This document shows positions 54,979 to 64,000 of a DNA stretch of 64,000 nt, piece after piece. Under the pieces are notes generated by a model. It worked only from the letters and a program-made list of their open reading frames with translations. It made no database searches and was not told the DNA's origin. Within the stretch, counting starts at the first letter, position 1. Every line of letters begins with the position of its first letter. The stretch covers positions 17,255-81,254 of the forward strand of contig NZ_JAGSOG010000007.1 in the NCBI RefSeq assembly GCF_018139695.1. Reading direction: 5' to 3'. The translations under genes and the position numbers were made by a program. This DNA comes from Actinospica durhamensis (GTDB taxonomy: Bacteria > Actinomycetota > Actinomycetes > Streptomycetales > Catenulisporaceae).

Positions 54979-55653
54979 TCAGCCGGTGTACTTCACCGAG
55001 ACGTTCTTGAATCCGAGTGACTCCAACAGACTCGTGAGCATCGCAGTGGTGTTCTTCTCCGCGTCCGCCACCAGCTGGCTCTTGGCCGCCGCGCCCTCGA
55101 TCTGCTTCTGCGCCAGCTCGTAGACCGCCTGCTGCGAGTTCGGGTTGCCGCTCAGGAAGCTGTTGACCCGGGTGAACAGGCCCTGCTGCTGCGCGAAGAC
55201 GTAGGACTGCTGCACGTTCAGCTGGGCCGCCTCGAGCTGTGCCTTGGGCAGGGTCAGCGCGGCGGTGAGCCGGTCCGCGGACACCTGCACGTTCTGCCCC
55301 TTGAGCTTGGAGAAGTCGACGTAGGAGTTCTCCGTGCCCACCCCGATGAACAGGGTGTCGCTGCCTTCGAGGAAACTCGGCAGAATCGAGCCGCCGGAGG
55401 AGATGTCGACCACGACCTGGAAGGTGCCGCTGGCCGCCTCGTATTTGGACAGCTGGACGATCGACTGCAGCAGCACAGGTCCGGAGCGTTCGGTCGTCGT
55501 CTCCGAGAATGGATTGCGCAGTTGGGGTAGGAGGTGAATGGCGGATCCGACCAAGACCAGCCCGACCGCCACCACCAGGGCTATGCCGCCCGCTACGAAC
55601 CGCCTGCGCCACTCGCTCAGCCTAGCCACCTGTGACCACCCACCCTTGTCCAT
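54979..55653 (-). CDS. DUF4230 membrane-anchored protein
   Basis: A 224-residue protein with one N-terminal transmembrane helix (FVAGGIALVVAVGLVLVGSAI) and an extracytoplasmic DUF4230 domain (VQLSKYEAASGTFQVVVDI, FIGVGTENSYVDFSKL, LPKAQLEAAQLN). The coiled-coil end is ~60 residues. Function unknown. ATG 55653 was chosen because homologues start shortly before the helix; the frame is open to 55839. It diverges from a small membrane protein gene, 36 bases apart. Confidence 0.8.
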   Translation of the reverse strand: MDKGGWSQVARLSEWRRRFVAGGIALVVAVGLVLVGSAIHLLPQLRNPFSETTTERSGPVLLQSIVQLSKYEAASGTFQVVVDISSGGSILPSFLEGSDTLFIGVGTENSYVDFSKLKGQNVQVSADRLTAALTLPKAQLEAAQLNVQQSYVFAQQQGLFTRVNSFLSGNPNSQQAVYELAQKQIEGAAAKSQLVADAEKNTTAMLTSLLESLGFKNVSVKYTG

Positions 55654-55689
55654 CCGCTTCACGACGATCCCGAAGGAGTACGAACTTCC

Positions 55690-55893
55690 GTGCCTGGCTT
55701 CAGATTGCCCCGCAATCGACGAGACGAACGCCCGCGCAGACGCGGCTTCAACGCGCTGTGGGCGTTCTTCTGGCTCATCGTTCTGATCATCGTGCTCGGA
55801 CTGCTGTTCGGCGGGTACCGCAAGGGCACGCCGATCCACAACCCGGGCAGCTGGATGCGGGCCGCGGCCGAGCAGATCAGCAGTACGCGATAG
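55690..55893 (+). CDS. Small single-pass membrane protein
   Basis: A 67-residue protein: Arg-rich N terminus (PRNRRDERPRRRG), one transmembrane helix (ALWAFFWLIVLIIVLGLLFGG) and a short polar C terminus, predicted outside. GTG start with GAAGGAG about 11 bases upstream. No family recognised. It lies between the DUF4230 gene and the PASTA kinase and may interact with either. Confidence 0.6.
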   Translation: MPGFRLPRNRRDERPRRRGFNALWAFFWLIVLIIVLGLLFGGYRKGTPIHNPGSWMRAAAEQISSTR

Positions 55894-55905
55894 TACTCAG
55901 AAGTC

Positions 55906-57723
55906 TCAGTAGTAGAGCGTCACGGTGCCGCCGGAGTCGGTGCTCGAGCCGCCGCCGGGCGACTGGTGCAGCACCGTGCCGAGCACGAACGAGATGTGGT
56001 GCGTGACGACCTGGAAGCCGAGGCTCTGCAACCGGGTGGTCGCGTCCCCGATGCTCATGCCGGTCACGTCCGGCACGAGCACCTGCGCGGGCCCGGAGGA
56101 GAGCACCAGCGTGATCGTCGAGCCCTGTGTCGCCGTGCCGGTCGGGGTGTAGGCGGCCACGTCGCCGGCCGCCACGCTCGAGGTCTGCGTCTGCGCCGAG
56201 ACGGACACGCTGAAGCCGAGGGCGCTGAGCTTGCCGGTGGCGTCGGACTGGCTCAGGCCCGTGACATCGGGCACCGAGACCGGGGCCGGGCCGCTGGAGA
56301 CCCCGAGCGTCACGGTGGCGCCGTCGGCCACCGGGCGCCCGGAGCCCGGGTCGGTGGAGGCGATCTCGCCGGCCTGCACGCTCTGGCTGGAGACCTGGGT
56401 GAGCTTGTACTTCAGGCCGTCGTTCTCCAGCGCCCGCTCGGCCGTCGAGGTGCTCAGCCCGGTCAGGTCCGGCATCGACTGGTAGTGCGTGCTGCCGTAG
56501 AGCCAGGCGCCGATGCCGACCCCGGCCGCGATCAGCATTATCACCAGGAAGATGACAAGGCCCCGGTAGCGCCGCCGCGGCCGGCGGTCGTCCGGCAGGT
56601 AGCGGTAGGGCTCGTCCGGCCGACGGCGCGGGGCGACCGGGGGCAGCGGCGAGGCCACCCGGGTGGGCGTCGGCCCCGGCAGGTCCATCCGGGTGGGGGA
56701 GACGTCCGGGCGGGTGGCGTTGGCCTGCCCGCCCCGCAGCACCTGCGTGGCCTCCGCGGGGGCCGGGGCGCCGCCGAGGTCCAGGGCGGCGTCCGGCAGC
56801 GCCGCGTAGGCCGCCCGCAGCTCGGTGCGCAGGGCGTTGGCGTCGGCCGGACGGTGCTCGGGCTCGCGGGCGGTGGCCCGGGCCACCAGGGCGTCGATCG
56901 CCGGGTCGAGGCCGGGCAGCAGCCCCGAGGGGGCCGGCACCCGGCTGCTCACGTGCATCTGGGCGACCTGGACCGGGGAGGGCGCGCTGAACGGCTTGCG
57001 GCCGGTGAGCAGCTCGTAGAGCACGATCCCGGCCGAGTACACGTCCGAGCGCTGGTCGCAGGAGCCGGTGCGCACCAGCTCGGGCGCGAGGTAGGAGGCG
57101 GTGCCGATCAGGCCGCCGCCGGGCAGCGAGCCGCTCAGCGAGCCGACCTCCGGGCCCCCGGCCACCGAGCGGGCCAGGCCGAAGTCGGTGACCTTCAGCG
57201 CCGCCGCGTAGGAGTGCGACTGGGCCAGCGCCGCGTCGTTGATCAGCACGTTCTCCGGCTTGACGTCCCGGTGCACGATCCCGGCCCGGTGCGCGGCGCC
57301 CAGCCCGGCCAGCATCGCGTCGAGCACCTGCATGGCCTGGCGCGGGGTCAGCCGCCCGCGCCGGCCGAGCAGCTGTCGCAGGGTGCTGCCCGGCACGTAC
57401 TCCATGGCCAGGTAGGCCAGCGTGGGCGACCTGCGGTCGCCGGCGCCGAGCACCGACTGGTCGTAGACGTTGACGATGTTCGGGTGGCTCAGCCGGGCGG
57501 TGGACTTGGCCTCGCGGATGAAGCGGGCGACGTACTCCGGGCGTTTGGCCAGTTCGGAGTCGATCACCTTGAGCGCCACCGGCCGGTCAAGCCGCCCGTC
57601 CCAGGCGCGGTAGACCGCGGCCATCCCGCCGTGCGCCAGCCGCGCCTCGACCCGGTAGCGGCCGTCGACGAGCTGCCCGGGCTGGAGGTCCTCGGGCTGC
57701 GGCAGGCTGACGGCGGTGCTCAC
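55906..57723 (-). CDS. PASTA-domain serine/threonine protein kinase
   Basis: A 605-residue receptor kinase. The N-terminal kinase domain has LAHGGMAAVYRAWD, the ATP lysine in RPVALKVIDSE, the catalytic loop GIVHRDVKPENVLIN, DFGLARS and GTASYLAPE. A Pro-rich juxtamembrane region, one helix (YRGLVIFLVIMLIAAGVGIG) and three PASTA domains follow, each starting with a P-D-[LV]-T-G motif. PASTA domains sense muropeptides or lipid II. GTG 57723 follows TAGACT by 8 bases; GTG 57759 is the alternative. In Streptomyces the equivalent gene is pkaF; it should phosphorylate cell-division or wall proteins. Confidence 0.92.
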   Translation of the reverse strand: MSTAVSLPQPEDLQPGQLVDGRYRVEARLAHGGMAAVYRAWDGRLDRPVALKVIDSELAKRPEYVARFIREAKSTARLSHPNIVNVYDQSVLGAGDRRSPTLAYLAMEYVPGSTLRQLLGRRGRLTPRQAMQVLDAMLAGLGAAHRAGIVHRDVKPENVLINDAALAQSHSYAAALKVTDFGLARSVAGGPEVGSLSGSLPGGGLIGTASYLAPELVRTGSCDQRSDVYSAGIVLYELLTGRKPFSAPSPVQVAQMHVSSRVPAPSGLLPGLDPAIDALVARATAREPEHRPADANALRTELRAAYAALPDAALDLGGAPAPAEATQVLRGGQANATRPDVSPTRMDLPGPTPTRVASPLPPVAPRRRPDEPYRYLPDDRRPRRRYRGLVIFLVIMLIAAGVGIGAWLYGSTHYQSMPDLTGLSTSTAERALENDGLKYKLTQVSSQSVQAGEIASTDPGSGRPVADGATVTLGVSSGPAPVSVPDVTGLSQSDATGKLSALGFSVSVSAQTQTSSVAAGDVAAYTPTGTATQGSTITLVLSSGPAQVLVPDVTGMSIGDATTRLQSLGFQVVTHHISFVLGTVLHQSPGGGSSTDSGGTVTLYY

Positions 57724-57783
57724 AATTCCCGAGTCTAAGGGGAACCCGGTCTCCGGCACCGTACGAGTCTCATCCCAAAACGG

Positions 57784-58776
<993 letters not shown>

Positions 58777-58777
<1 letters not shown>

Positions 58778-59955
58778 CAGAACTCTCCTGTCGACGCGGC
58801 GAGGCGGTCCGCGGCGGCGAACCGGTCGGGGGAGAAGGGCGCGGCGTACTCCGGCAGCGCGCCCTCGGTGAGCAGATCGGCGACGGCGTCCGCGGTCACC
58901 GGCGTGAGCAGCACGCCGTTGCGATAGTGGCCGGTCGCGGCGATCAGCCCGGGCAGCGCGGTGTGCCCGAGCAGCGGCGCGTTGTCGGGGGAGCCCGGGC
59001 GCAGTCCGGTGCGGGCCTCCACGAGCGGCAGCTCACTGATACCGGGCAGCACGTCGTGGGCTTCGCGCAGCAGTTCGTAGACGCCGCCCGCGGTCACGCC
59101 GGTGTCGAAGCCGAGCTCGTCGCTGGTGGCGCCGACCACGAGTTCGCCGTGCGCGCGCGGCACCAGGTAGACGGAGCGGCCGCGCACCAGGGCGCGCAGC
59201 GTGCGGGTGAGCACCGGCACGGCCGGCATGGCCAGCCGCAGGATCTGGCCGCGGACCGGGCGGATGCGCGGCAGCACGCCGGGCGGGAGCCCCTCGATCT
59301 CGCTCGACCAGCAGCCGGCCGCGAGCACGACGTGCTCCGCGGGCAGCCGCTCGCCCGACTCCAACAGCAGGCCCCTGACACGCTCGGTGCCGTCGGTCAG
59401 CAGCCCGGCCCGGGCGCGGTGCAGGCACACCCCGGCCTTCTCGGCCGCGGCCAGCAGCGCCGCGTGCAGCATCCGGTTGTCGATCTGGTGGTCGCCCCGC
59501 ACCAGCAGCCCGGCCTGCACGCCCGGGGCCAGCAGGGGTTCGAGCCGGCGCGCCTCGCGGCCGGTCAGCCGGTCCGAGTCCAGGCCCAGCCGCGCGTGGA
59601 ATCGCGCGGTCTCGGCGAGCACCGCCTGGTCGTCGCGGTCGAAGGCGACGGCGAGGGTGCCGCGGGTGTCGAAGCCCGCCGGCATGTTCGTGAAATTTTC
59701 AAGTTCCCGGACGAACTCCGGGTACGCGGCGGCCGAACGCAGGTTCAGCGCGAGCAGGCGTTCCTCGCCGTAGTGCGCCTCGGTGACCGGCGCGAGCATC
59801 CCGGCGGCGGCGCTCGAGGCGCCCGAGCCCGGGTCCGGATCGGCCAGGCAGACCCGCAGTCCGCGGCTCGCCGCCCGCCAGGCGACGGCCAGGCCGATCA
59901 GCCCGCCGCCGAGCACGGCCACCTCGCGGCCCGGGCGTGGTCCGGTACAGGACAC
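58777..59955 (-). CDS. thiO: Glycine oxidase ThiO
   Basis: An FAD-dependent oxidase supplying dehydroglycine for the thiazole ring. The 392-residue protein has a dinucleotide-binding VAVLGGGLIGLAVAWRAASRG and GASSAAAGMLAP, and a C-terminal GLIAATGHYRNGVLLTPVTA. GTG 59955 with GGAGGGAGG upstream, which also forms the end of the TPP riboswitch. First gene of thiO-thiS-thiG. Confidence 0.93.
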
Positions 59956-60066
59956 GTTCCTCCCTCCACCGGCACTGCCCTGGGGCGGCGCACGGCCAGG
60001 TTCGAACGGTCGGAGACCGCAGCCGTCTCCCTCTCAACCCCCGCGTCGTGGGGACTCCCGTGGTGT
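59956..60066 (-). promoter_or_regulatory. TPP riboswitch (thi box)
   Basis: On the minus strand the conserved elements appear in order: CACGGGAGTCC, GGGGGTTGAGAGGG, GACCGTTCGAACCTG and a final GGAGGGAGG just before the thiO start. These are the core of the thiamine-pyrophosphate aptamer (normally GGCTGAGA, ACCTGA...). Because the last conserved block overlaps the ribosome site, TPP binding should block translation of thiO. Confidence 0.85.
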
Positions 60067-60176
60067 ATGGAAGTTTTCGGGCAACAGCTTAGCCGGGACC
60101 GCGATGCGGTCCCGGCCGGGGTGAAGCTGAGCTGGCGCACCCGGGCCGAGGGGCCCGGTGGCGGTGGGTCAGCGGG

Positions 60177-60797
60177 TCAGGAGGTGCTGGTGGCGGGCGC
60201 GGTGATGGCCGCGCCGAAGACGTTGGTCAGGGTCAGCACGGCGAGTACGACGCCGACCACACCCACGATGACCGCGGCGATGGAGACGGCCTTCGACCAC
60301 GCCGGGGACTTGCCGCTCAGCAGCAGGCTCGGCGAGAGCAGCGAACCGGCGCCGAACAGCACGGCGGCGGCCGCGAAGACCAGCGCCCACTGGGCCTGGG
60401 TGTGCCAACCGGCGTGCGTGATGTCCACGTACTGCTGGTTGGTGATCTGGGACTTGAGGTTGACCTCGTAGTTGTCCAGGTCGCGCGTGCTCACCACGCT
60501 CGAGGTCCAGTTGGTGGTGAGCGAGACCAGGCCGAGCACGATACCCGCGAGCCCGAAACCGCCCGAGACCGCACCCGAGCCCGGGACGTCCTCCTCGGCC
60601 TCCGGCTCGTCGATCTCGATCAGTTCTTCGGGCAGGTTGGCGGCCTGGGCGCCGCCAAGCGCCACGAACTCGGTCTCGGCCTCAGGCTCGTCGATCTCGA
60701 CGAGCTCGTCCGGCAGGGCCTCGGTGGCGCTCTTGGACTCGACGAGCTCGGCCTCCTCGGCCTCGGTCCCGTCCGTGGTCGTGGTGTTTTCCGTCAT
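60177..60797 (-). CDS. Membrane protein with duplicated acidic motif
   Basis: A 206-residue protein. The cytoplasmic N-terminal ~75 residues are highly acidic and contain a repeated segment (LPDELVEIDEPEAE and LPEELIEIDEPEAE). Three or so transmembrane helices follow (GFGLAGIVLGLVSLTTNW, WALVFAAAAVLFGAGSLL, AVSIAAVIVGVVGVVLAVLTL). ATG 60797 is the first Met before the acidic region; the frame remains open upstream without coding features. Function unknown. Located between the thi operon and the Rv2175c-type gene. Confidence 0.72.
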   Translation of the reverse strand: MTENTTTTDGTEAEEAELVESKSATEALPDELVEIDEPEAETEFVALGGAQAANLPEELIEIDEPEAEEDVPGSGAVSGGFGLAGIVLGLVSLTTNWTSSVVSTRDLDNYEVNLKSQITNQQYVDITHAGWHTQAQWALVFAAAAVLFGAGSLLSPSLLLSGKSPAWSKAVSIAAVIVGVVGVVLAVLTLTNVFGAAITAPATSTS

Positions 60798-60924
60798 AGC
60801 CGCACACCTTAGGGCTTCCGGCTGAGAGTGTGGTAAACGAAGGGACACGATTTCCGGCTCGGCGCTGTGTGGCACCCCCGGCGCGGGTGGTCTGGGGTGC
60901 GCCGCGGCGTGGCACAGTAGAGGG

Positions 60925-61290
60925 GTGACTACGCCTGATGTTGACCTCGACACGCTCATCACCGACTGGCTGACCATGCCCGACCTGGCTGAGCGCATGA
61001 ACCTGCTGGTGACCAAGGCCCGGCAGCTGGTCAAGGACCGGCAGCTGGTGGCCGTGCGCCGAGGCGAGCGCAACGTGCTCTCGGTGCCCGCCGCGTTCAT
61101 CGACGGCGACCAGGTGCTCAAGGGGCTGCCCGGCACCATCACCCTGCTCGCGGACAACAAGTACACCGACGAGGAGGCGCTGCGCTGGATGTTCACCCCG
61201 GACGAGACCCTGCCCGGCACCCCCGTCCAGGCGCTCAGGGAGAACCGCGGCACCGAGGTGCGCCGCCGGGCCCAGGCGCTGGGCTTCTAG
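60925..61290 (+). CDS. Rv2175c-family DNA-binding protein
   Basis: A 121-residue protein with an N-terminal winged helix-turn-helix ([30 protein letters not shown]) and a C-terminal Rv2175c domain ([31 protein letters not shown]). In M. tuberculosis this protein is phosphorylated by the kinase PknL encoded next to it. Here a PASTA kinase lies 3.2 kb away. GTG start; thiE begins directly after its stop. Confidence 0.88.
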   Translation: MTTPDVDLDTLITDWLTMPDLAERMNLLVTKARQLVKDRQLVAVRRGERNVLSVPAAFIDGDQVLKGLPGTITLLADNKYTDEEALRWMFTPDETLPGTPVQALRENRGTEVRRRAQALGF

Positions 61291-61995
61291 GTGGCCGGGG
61301 ATCTCACCGCCGGAGCCGAACGGCGGCTGGCCGAGGCCCGGCTGTACCTGTGCACCGACGCCCGGCTGGCGCAGGGCGACCTGCCGAAGTTCCTCGACGC
61401 GGTCCTGGCCGGCGGCGTGGACGTGGTCCAGCTGCGGCACAAGGGCCTCGAGGCGGCGCGTGAACTCGAGCTGCTCGACGTCGTGGCCCGCGCCTGCGCG
61501 CGGCACGGGGCGCTGTGGGCGGTCAACGACCGCGCCGACCTCGCGCACGCCGCCGAAGCGCCGATCCTGCACCTGGGCCAGGAGGACCTGCCGGTCCGCT
61601 TCGCCCGCGGCATCGTCGGCGACGGCACGCTGATCGGCCGCTCCACCCACGCCGAGGCCGAGGTGGACGCGGCCGTGGCCGACCCGGATGCCGGATACTT
61701 CGCGGTCGGCCCGTGCTGGCCCACCCCGACCAAGCCCGGCCGCCCGGCCCCCGGCCTCGACCTCGTGCGCCACGCCGCCCGGGTCGCCACCCCCCAGGTG
61801 GACGGCACCAAGCCCTGGTTCGCCATCGGCGGCATCGACGCGGGGAACCTGGACCAGGTGCTCGAGGCCGGCGCCCGCCGCGTCGCCGTCGTCAGGGCCC
61901 TGACCGCCGCCGCCGACCCCGCCGCGGCCGAGGAGGCCGCCCGGGTGCTCTCCACCCGCCTGCGCGCCGCCGTCGAGGCGGACGCAGAGGGCTGA
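61291..61995 (+). CDS. thiE: Thiamine-phosphate synthase
   Basis: Joins the pyrimidine and thiazole halves to thiamine phosphate. The 234-residue TIM barrel has [18 protein letters not shown] (for the usual QLR-K), [49 protein letters not shown] and [14 protein letters not shown] 61291 follows the preceding TAG with no gap, so it is probably translated by re-initiation. It is outside the riboswitch-controlled thiOSG operon. Confidence 0.93.
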   Translation: MAGDLTAGAERRLAEARLYLCTDARLAQGDLPKFLDAVLAGGVDVVQLRHKGLEAARELELLDVVARACARHGALWAVNDRADLAHAAEAPILHLGQEDLPVRFARGIVGDGTLIGRSTHAEAEVDAAVADPDAGYFAVGPCWPTPTKPGRPAPGLDLVRHAARVATPQVDGTKPWFAIGGIDAGNLDQVLEAGARRVAVVRALTAAADPAAAEEAARVLSTRLRAAVEADAEG

Positions 61996-62011
61996 GGCTC
62001 CCCCGTCCCGC

Positions 62012-62053
62012 CACGCGCGCCGCGTTCCCCCCTTCGGGAGCGCGGCGCGCGTG
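62012..62053 (+). terminator. Hairpin after thiE
   Basis: Exact 13-base arms CACGCGCGCCGCG (62012-62024) and CGCGGCGCGCGTG (62041-62053), 16-base loop, followed by CTTGTTCT. Confidence 0.8.
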
Positions 62054-62157
62054 CTTGTTCTCCTGCGCTTCCTCAACGCTTCTTGTCCTCTTCCGATGCG
62101 CTTCCGGCCCGCGTCACCTGCGCCGCAGTACGCCACGGTGCGCCACGCCGTGCGAAA

Positions 62158-62175
62158 CGGAACGGTTGCGTTCCG
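62158..62175. promoter_or_regulatory. Palindromic operator upstream of the MFS gene
   Basis: CGGAACG-GTTG-CGTTCCG (62158-62175) is an exact 7-base inverted repeat. The half-site CGGAACG recurs at 62207-62213. Likely binding site of a TetR-type regulator, possibly the partial gene at 63871. Confidence 0.55.
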
Positions 62176-62257
62176 CAATGGCCGCCGCTAACCTCGAACT
62201 CAGATACGGAACGGTCTCGGATCGTAAGTCCGGGGCACCTTCGAAGGGGGACACGCC

Positions 62258-63874
62258 GTGAGTGACGCACACGACGCCGACTACTCCGAGCACACCGGAC
62301 ACCCGCGCCGCTGGATCATCCTCGGCGGCCTGGTCTTCTCACTGCTCGTGGTCGTGCTCGACAACACCGTCCTGAACGTCGCGCTCAAGACCATGTCGGA
62401 GCCGAAGCCCAAGGGTCTGGGGGCGAGCCAGTCCGACCTCGAATGGGCGATCAACTCCTACACCCTGATCTTCGCCGGGCTCCTGTTCACCTGGGGCATC
62501 CTGGCCGACCGGCTCGGGCGCAAGCGCATCCTGATGCTCGGCATGGTGCTGTTCGGCATCTCCTCGCTGCTGACCGCCTACGCGCAGAGCCCGGGCGAGC
62601 TGATCGCCGCGCGCGCCGCGATGGGCTTCTCCGGCGCCGCGATCATGCCGTCCACCCTCGCCATCATCGCCAACGTCTTCCCGCGCCACGAGCAGGGCAA
62701 GGCCATCGGCATCTGGTCCGGCTCGGTGGGCCTGGCCATCGCCATCGGCCCGGTCGTCGGCGGCGCGCTGCTCAACAACTTCTGGTGGGGCTCGGTCTTC
62801 CTGATCAACGTGCCGATCACCGTCATCGCGTTCGTGGTCATGCTCATCCTGCTGCCGGAGTCGAAGAACCCGAAGCCCGGCCGGCTCGACCCGCTCGGCG
62901 TGGTGCTGGAGATGGCCGGCCTCGTCCTGTTCGTCTACGGCATCATCCACGCGGGTGACACCGGCGACTGGGGCAACGTCACGGTCTGGGGCTCGATCGC
63001 CCTCGGCGTGCTGCTGATGGCCGGGTTCGTGCTCTGGGAACTGCGCAACGACCATCCGGCGCTGGACGTGCGCCTGTTCTCCAACCGCCGCTTCTCCGCC
63101 GCGGTGATCGCGGTCGCGCTGACCTTCTTCGCGATGATGGGCGGGATGTTCTTCTTCTCGTTCTACCTGCAGTCGGTGCGCGGATACTCGCCGCTGATGT
63201 CGGGCGTGTTCATGCTGCCGTTCGCGGCCGCGATGGTGGTCTTCTCCCCGCTCTCGGCCGGCATGGTCAAGCGCTTCGGCCCGCGGGCGGTCGCCGTCAC
63301 CGGACTGGTCTGCATCGCCGTCGCCATGGCCTGCTACCAGTTCGTCACCGAGTCCTCCTCGATGTGGATCTACCTGCTGATCGCCTTCATCCAGGGCGCG
63401 GCGATGGCGAACGTGATGCCCCCGGCCACCACCACCGTCATGACCTCGCTGCCGCGGCAGATCGCGGGCGTCGGCTCCTCGGTGAACAACACCGTCCGCC
63501 AACTCGGCGGCGCCCTCGGTGTGGCGGTGCTCGGCACCATACTGACCACCGCTTACCGTGGCCGCATGCAGCCGCTCATCGGCACCGTCACCAGCCAGCT
63601 CTCGCCGGACCAGGTGCACTCGGTCAGCGGCTCGATCGAGGCGACGCAGGAGATGGTCGCCGGAGCCACCGCGGCCGGCCACCCGCAGGCGCAGCAGCTG
63701 CTCAAGCCCGCGAACGAGGCGTTCGTGCACGCCATGCACGTCACGACCGTGACCGGCGCCGGCGTCATGCTGCTGACCGCGCTGGTGGTGTGGCTGTGGC
63801 TGCCCAAGCACGTCCCCTCGGCCTCCGGCGACCCGATGGACGCCATGACCCGGGCGGAGAGCGTCGCGGCGTGA
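62258..63874 (+). CDS. MFS drug exporter (DHA2/EmrB type)
   Basis: A 538-residue protein with about 14 helices: LVVVLDNTVLNVALKTM in helix 1, motif A (LADRLGRKRILML) and GLAIAIGPVVGGALL resembling motif C. An extra extracytoplasmic segment before the last helix (residues ~440-490) is typical of DHA2 pumps. GTG 62258 has GAAGGGGG upstream. The stop overlaps the next start codon (GTGA). Confidence 0.88.
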   Translation: MSDAHDADYSEHTGHPRRWIILGGLVFSLLVVVLDNTVLNVALKTMSEPKPKGLGASQSDLEWAINSYTLIFAGLLFTWGILADRLGRKRILMLGMVLFGISSLLTAYAQSPGELIAARAAMGFSGAAIMPSTLAIIANVFPRHEQGKAIGIWSGSVGLAIAIGPVVGGALLNNFWWGSVFLINVPITVIAFVVMLILLPESKNPKPGRLDPLGVVLEMAGLVLFVYGIIHAGDTGDWGNVTVWGSIALGVLLMAGFVLWELRNDHPALDVRLFSNRRFSAAVIAVALTFFAMMGGMFFFSFYLQSVRGYSPLMSGVFMLPFAAAMVVFSPLSAGMVKRFGPRAVAVTGLVCIAVAMACYQFVTESSSMWIYLLIAFIQGAAMANVMPPATTTVMTSLPRQIAGVGSSVNNTVRQLGGALGVAVLGTILTTAYRGRMQPLIGTVTSQLSPDQVHSVSGSIEATQEMVAGATAAGHPQAQQLLKPANEAFVHAMHVTTVTGAGVMLLTALVVWLWLPKHVPSASGDPMDAMTRAESVAA

Positions 63875-64000
63875 ATCCGGTCGCGAGTGTGGGCGCGGGC
63901 GTCGGTGTGGGTAGGGACCCGGGTACGGACATGGACGTGAGTGTGGACGTGCAGAGGGACGAAACCGAGGCGGCGGGTACGGCGGGCGACGGGGCCCCAC
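63871..64000 (+). CDS. 5' end of an unidentified gene, runs off the window
   Basis: The GTG at 63871 overlaps the MFS stop by 4 bases, and the frame stays open to the window end (43 codons). The translation is Val/Gly/Asp-rich (starts MNPVASVGAGVGVG), like the disordered extension before many actinobacterial TetR regulators. By position it could be the pump's regulator. This is inference, as no domain is visible yet. Confidence 0.4.
   Translation, partial: MNPVASVGAGVGVGRDPGTDMDVSVDVQRDETEAAGTAGDGAP

Overview
The window is very GC-rich, with strong G/C bias at third codon positions and many GTG/TTG starts. It comes from a filamentous-type actinomycete related to Streptomyces (Streptomycetales, Catenulisporales or similar; the genus cannot be settled from sequence alone). 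From memory of published genomes, gene order follows the conserved actinobacterial block that in Mycobacterium tuberculosis runs roughly Rv2204c to Rv2175c (HesB, ctaC/ctaF, qcrCAB/ctaE, trpD, NlpC/P60, PimB', GT87, FadD15, SRPBCC, ArsA-like, PlsC, class II DAHP synthase, Ser/Thr kinase, Rv2175c). In Streptomyces coelicolor the same block is roughly SCO2161 down to SCO2104. No rRNA, tRNA, CRISPR array, insertion sequence or phage gene was seen.

Layout. 0-5.3 kb: the 3' end of an A-type Fe-S carrier, an ArsR/MFS efflux pair, a poorly coding 0.75-kb gap, a lipoprotein and a cysteine desulfurase fused to a TusA domain. 5.6-18 kb: the respiratory bcc-aa3 supercomplex in two transcription units, ctaC-ctaD-ctaF and ctaE-qcrC-qcrA-qcrB. 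These are separated by an L,D-transpeptidase with a Glu/Val-rich cytoplasmic tail, a DUF4259 protein, trpD and an atypical receiver protein. 18-25 kb: an Lrp-type RAM protein, a NYN-domain protein, a RipC-like NlpC/P60 hydrolase, a GT87 mannosyltransferase, a PimB-type GT4 enzyme and a SpoU-type rRNA methyltransferase. 25-30.3 kb: an inserted sugar-catabolic operon (Gfo/Idh dehydrogenase, DUF993, sugar isomerase-like TIM barrel, ThuA) facing a LacI regulator across a perfect operator. 30.3-41 kb: FadD, SRPBCC, ArsA-like ATPase, DUF5304, glucokinase, VOC protein, hydrolase, PlsC, RibA and a phosphofructokinase with PPi-type residues.

40.8-49.6 kb is an aromatic amino-acid section. It holds a fused anthranilate synthase behind a Trp attenuator with a three-Trp leader peptide, and a class II DAHP synthase. 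TetR/MFS, Nudix, aldo/keto reductase and threonine aldolase genes lie among them. 49.6-55.9 kb: a Lys/Ala/His-rich protein with an HNH-like domain, a TetR/MFS pair with a regularly spaced operator array, bacterioferritin with its ferredoxin and an iron box, a sulfite-oxidase-like protein, DUF4230 and a small membrane protein. 55.9-62 kb: a PASTA Ser/Thr kinase, thiO-thiS-thiG under a TPP riboswitch, a membrane protein, an Rv2175c-family DNA-binding protein and thiE. The end holds a DHA2 MFS pump and the start of an overlapping gene.

A window-wide feature is the repeated promoter arrangement TANNNT, 6-7 bases, start codon. It is seen at ten genes, including the Trp leader peptide, and suggests leaderless transcripts. 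Starts given below were chosen from Shine-Dalgarno sites, this leaderless pattern and family length. Functions are inferred from motifs recognised by eye.
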